The notes under the pieces are model-generated. The model was not told where the DNA came from and made no database searches. It saw only the letters and a list, made by a program, of their open reading frames with translations. Shown piece after piece: positions 6,143-7,890 of a stretch of DNA of 7,890 nt; the first letter of the stretch is position 1; each line of letters starts with the position of its first letter. Source of the stretch: JBBSUX01 sp038234045 (GTDB taxonomy: Bacteria > Pseudomonadota > Gammaproteobacteria > Burkholderiales > Burkholderiaceae_C). The position numbers and the translations under genes were made by a program. Location: contig JBBSUX010000167.1 in NCBI GenBank assembly GCA_038234045.1, positions 1 through 7,890 on the forward strand, written 5' to 3'.

Positions 6143-6547
6143 ATGTCGATGTTTTCCATCTTCAATGTGTCCGGCAGCGCGGTCAGCGCGCAGGCACAGC
6201 GCCTGAACGTCGTCGCCAGCAATCTGGCCAACGTCGATGCGGTTGCCGGCCCGGACGGCCAGTCGTACAAGGCCCGGCAGGTGAGCTTTCAGACCATGCC
6301 GGTTGGCAACGAGGGCGCGGCGGGAGTGCGGGTCAACGCCATCACCGAGAGCGCCGAGCCCGGGCGCAAGGTGCTCGAGCCAGGCAACCCGGCTGCAGAT
6401 GCAGATGGCTACGTGACCCACTCCAACGTCAATCCGGTGGAGGAGATGGTCAACATGATGTCGGCCTCGCGTGCCTATCAGAACAACATTGAAGTGATGA
6501 ATACGGCCAAGACCTTGCTGCTGAAGACCTTGCAGATGGGCCAGTAA
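6143..6547 (+). CDS. flgC: FlgC, flagellar proximal rod protein
   Basis: FlgC is a second proximal rod subunit that stacks with FlgB, FlgF and the distal rod protein FlgG. It has 134 residues, the normal length. The N-terminal rod domain has FNVSGSAVSAQAQRLNVVAS followed by NLANVDAVAGPDGQ, where the TPGY of FlgB is replaced by the GPDGQ turn typical of FlgC. The C-terminal helix at 96-134 (VNPVEEMVNMMSASRAYQNN, then NTAKTLLLKTLQMGQ) is diagnostic. AGGAG at 6129-6133, nine bases upstream, supports the ATG at 6143. A second in-frame ATG at 6149 would remove only two residues. The gap to flgD is 44 bases, with no promoter evident, so it is probably part of one transcript. Confidence 0.96.
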   Translation: MSMFSIFNVSGSAVSAQAQRLNVVASNLANVDAVAGPDGQSYKARQVSFQTMPVGNEGAAGVRVNAITESAEPGRKVLEPGNPAADADGYVTHSNVNPVEEMVNMMSASRAYQNNIEVMNTAKTLLLKTLQMGQ

Positions 6548-6591
6548 GCCAGCGCTGTCGCCGCTATCGCCCCCACAACTGGACCACCCGC

Positions 6592-7263
6592 ATGACCACC
6601 ACCAGTGCTACCGACGCCCTCGCTGCGCCCACCGCCTACACCTACACGCCCAAAGGCGCGGGCACCGCGGCAGGCGCCAGTAATGATCAGCAGGACCGGT
6701 TCCTGAAGTTGCTGGTCGCGCAGCTGAACAACCAGGATCCGATGAATCCGATGGACAACGCGCAAATGACCTCGCAGATCGCGCAGATCAATACCGTCAC
6801 CGGCATTCAGCAGCTCAACGCAACCGTCACTTCGCTTTCCACCCAATTCGCCGCGATGCAGGGTCTGCAAGCCAGCACCTTGATCGGCCACGATGTGGTG
6901 TTCGACGGCAACACGCTCACGGTAGACCCCGCCACCAAGGCCGGCAGCGGTTCGTTCGATCTGGCTGGCTCTGCGGGGAATGTGTCGGTCGATATCACCA
7001 CCGCCAGCGGCACCGTGGTGGGCACCGTGCCGCTCGGCAGCATGGATGCCGGGCGCCACGATTTCCATTGGGATACGTCGGCGTATGCCGGCAAGGGTCC
7101 GCTCACTTTCAAGGTCAACGCCGCCAATGGCGCCACGCCGGTTTCGGCCACACCGCTGGTGCGCAACAAGGTGGTTTCAGTGGGCTCCGAAGGCGGGAAC
7201 CTGAGCCTGCAGTTCCCGGATGGCACGTCAGCCCCGTATTCGGGCGTGCGCTCGATCCTTTGA
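6592..7263 (+). CDS. flgD: FlgD, hook cap (hook assembly scaffold) protein
   Basis: FlgD caps the growing hook and guides FlgE polymerisation, and is discarded when the hook is complete. The protein has 223 residues, the normal size. An unstructured Thr/Ala-rich export segment (1-32) leads to the conserved block QDRFLKLLVAQLNNQDPMNP at 34-53 and the following MTSQIAQINTVTGIQQLN at 59-76. The C-terminal half carries the tudor/Ig-like fold: IGHDVVFDG at 98-106, a DLAGSAGNVSVDI strand pair at 123-135 and MDAGRHDFHWD at 151-161. It ends with a NLSLQFPDGTSA strand and SGVRSIL. The ribosome binding site is weak (GGA at 6581-6583), so coupling to flgC translation or low initiation is possible. It is followed by an unusually long, CT-rich gap before flgE. 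Confidence 0.95.
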   Translation: MTTTSATDALAAPTAYTYTPKGAGTAAGASNDQQDRFLKLLVAQLNNQDPMNPMDNAQMTSQIAQINTVTGIQQLNATVTSLSTQFAAMQGLQASTLIGHDVVFDGNTLTVDPATKAGSGSFDLAGSAGNVSVDITTASGTVVGTVPLGSMDAGRHDFHWDTSAYAGKGPLTFKVNAANGATPVSATPLVRNKVVSVGSEGGNLSLQFPDGTSAPYSGVRSIL

Positions 7264-7308
7264 GGACCCGGCACCACCGACCCGTCGCCTGATTCAGCAC
7301 ACCGGTTT

Positions 7309-7380
7309 TTTCGTTCCGCCTTTTCGCCCGCCTCTTTCGCCTACTTCTTTCGTCTTCTTCTTTCGTCTTCTTCTTTCGTC
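7309..7380 (+). repeat. 13-bp-period pyrimidine tandem repeat in the flgD-flgE spacer
   Basis: TTTCG recurs at 7309, 7322, 7335, 7348, 7361 and 7374, exactly 13 bases apart each time. The units at 7348 and 7361 are identical (TTTCGTCTTCTTC). The unit at 7335 differs at two positions, the one at 7322 at four, and the one at 7309 keeps mainly the TTTCGT head. The last unit is partial (seven bases). From 7310 to 7380 the plus strand is nearly all C and T, the exceptions being Gs (mostly in CG steps) and one A. It lies wholly outside coding sequence and ends 42 bases before the flgE ATG. Confidence 0.88.
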
Positions 7381-7408
7381 CACCTGCTGCACCGCCTCTC
7401 TTTCTCTC

Positions 7409-7414
7409 AAGGAG
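7409..7414 (+). promoter_or_regulatory. Strong ribosome binding site of flgE
   Basis: AAGGAG lies seven bases before the ATG at 7422. It is the best Shine-Dalgarno sequence in the rod-hook unit, fitting the high copy number of hook protein, and it fixes the start where the frame is otherwise open upstream. Confidence 0.8.
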
Positions 7415-7421
7415 CAATGTC

Positions 7422-7890
7422 ATGAGTTTTCAACAAGGTCTTTCCGGTCTCAGCGCAGCCAGCCGTGGGCTGGACGTGATCGGCAACAACATCGCCAATG
7501 CCAACACGACCGGGATGAAATCATCGCGTGCCGAGTTCGCCGATCTGTACGCAACCAACCTCGGCAGCGGTGGCAGTGCCGACAGCCCTGGCATCGGCGT
7601 GAGCACGGCGGCGATCTCGCAGCAGTTCACGCAAGGCAACCTCAGCACCACCGGCAACAATCTCGATCTGGCGATCAACGGCGCTGGTTTTTTCTCGGTG
7701 AAGATGCCCAGCGGTGAAATGGCTTACACCCGCGCCGGCAACCTCAAGCTCGACAAGGACGGCAACATCGTCACCAACGCCGGAGCCAAGCTGCAGGGCA
7801 ATATCTTCGACCCGGCGACCGGCACGATCACCAAGGGCTCTTTGAGCCTGCCCACCGGCAAGGGCATCGATGGCGTTCAGAGTACCGCCA
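7422..7890 (+). CDS. flgE: FlgE, flagellar hook protein, N-terminal 156 residues (3' truncated by window)
   Basis: FlgE forms the curved hook that joins rod and filament. Only the first 156 complete codons are present and the frame is open at the window end. The N-terminal D0 segment MSFQQGLSGLSAASRGLDVI runs into the rod/hook motif NNIANANTTGMKSSRAEF at 22-39, using TTG where FlgB has TPG, as hook proteins do. Later blocks are typical of the D0-D1 transition of FlgE: GIGVSTAAISQQFTQGNL, then NNLDLAINGAGFFSV, YTRAGNLKLDKDGNIV and GAKLQGNIFDPATG. Similar blocks occur in FlgF and FlgG, but the opening sequence and the place directly after flgD favour FlgE. It is preceded by a 158-base spacer with a CT repeat and a strong AAGGAG. 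Confidence 0.95.
   Translation, partial: MSFQQGLSGLSAASRGLDVIGNNIANANTTGMKSSRAEFADLYATNLGSGGSADSPGIGVSTAAISQQFTQGNLSTTGNNLDLAINGAGFFSVKMPSGEMAYTRAGNLKLDKDGNIVTNAGAKLQGNIFDPATGTITKGSLSLPTGKGIDGVQSTA

Noticed and set aside
7264..7312. Possible terminator after flgD, because CCGG is followed by T6 at 7306-7311.
   Set aside because: The only stem found is a four-base CCGG pairing with a distant copy. There is no stable hairpin next to the T run, and flgE is expected to be co-transcribed.
7115..7423. Minus-strand open frame encoding a Lys/Arg/Glu-rich protein across the CT repeat.
   Set aside because: The charged composition is a direct product of reading the pyrimidine tract on the other strand. 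There is no ribosome binding site or family pattern, and it overlaps flgD.

Overview
The window is an 11-gene stretch of a chromosomal flagellar cluster from a high-GC betaproteobacterium. The gene order, the DQxxGLR-type FlhG N-terminus and the FlgB/FlgC/FlgA sequence style point to Burkholderiales (family not resolvable from this window). No mobile element, tRNA, rRNA or CRISPR array is visible, and base composition is uniform apart from one pyrimidine-rich spacer.

Layout. (1) Bases 1-3521, plus strand: the 3' end of flhA (export gate), flhF (SRP-type GTPase that sets flagellar position), a divergent flhG/fleN-like gene, and fliA (sigma-28). These four overlap by 4, 8 and 1 bases, so they look translationally coupled. 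(2) Bases 3557-3600: a perfect 20-bp inverted repeat with A7/T7 tracts, a bidirectional terminator between convergent units. (3) Bases 3685-5350, minus strand: a short flgN-position gene, flgM (anti-sigma-28) and flgA (P-ring chaperone). A strong sigma-28 promoter lies directly upstream of flgM. (4) Bases 5351-5634: a divergent control region. (5) Bases 5635-7890, plus strand: flgB, flgC (proximal rod), flgD (hook cap) and the first 156 codons of flgE (hook). The 158-bp flgD-flgE spacer carries a 13-bp-period CT-rich tandem repeat.

How the genes work together: FlhF and its partner choose the assembly site. FlgA, FlgB, FlgC, FlgD and FlgE belong to the P-ring, rod and hook stages. FliA then drives late genes once FlgM is exported through the FlhA-containing gate. 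The sigma-28 site in front of flgM closes a feedback loop: FliA raises the level of its own inhibitor and, probably, of the adjacent chaperone-like gene.

Most of the window is conventional. The points most worth a second look are the FlhG-like protein, which keeps the FlhF-activating N-terminal motif but has no recognisable Walker A P-loop, and the 13-bp periodic polypyrimidine leader of flgE. I do not see evidence of a wholly new system.
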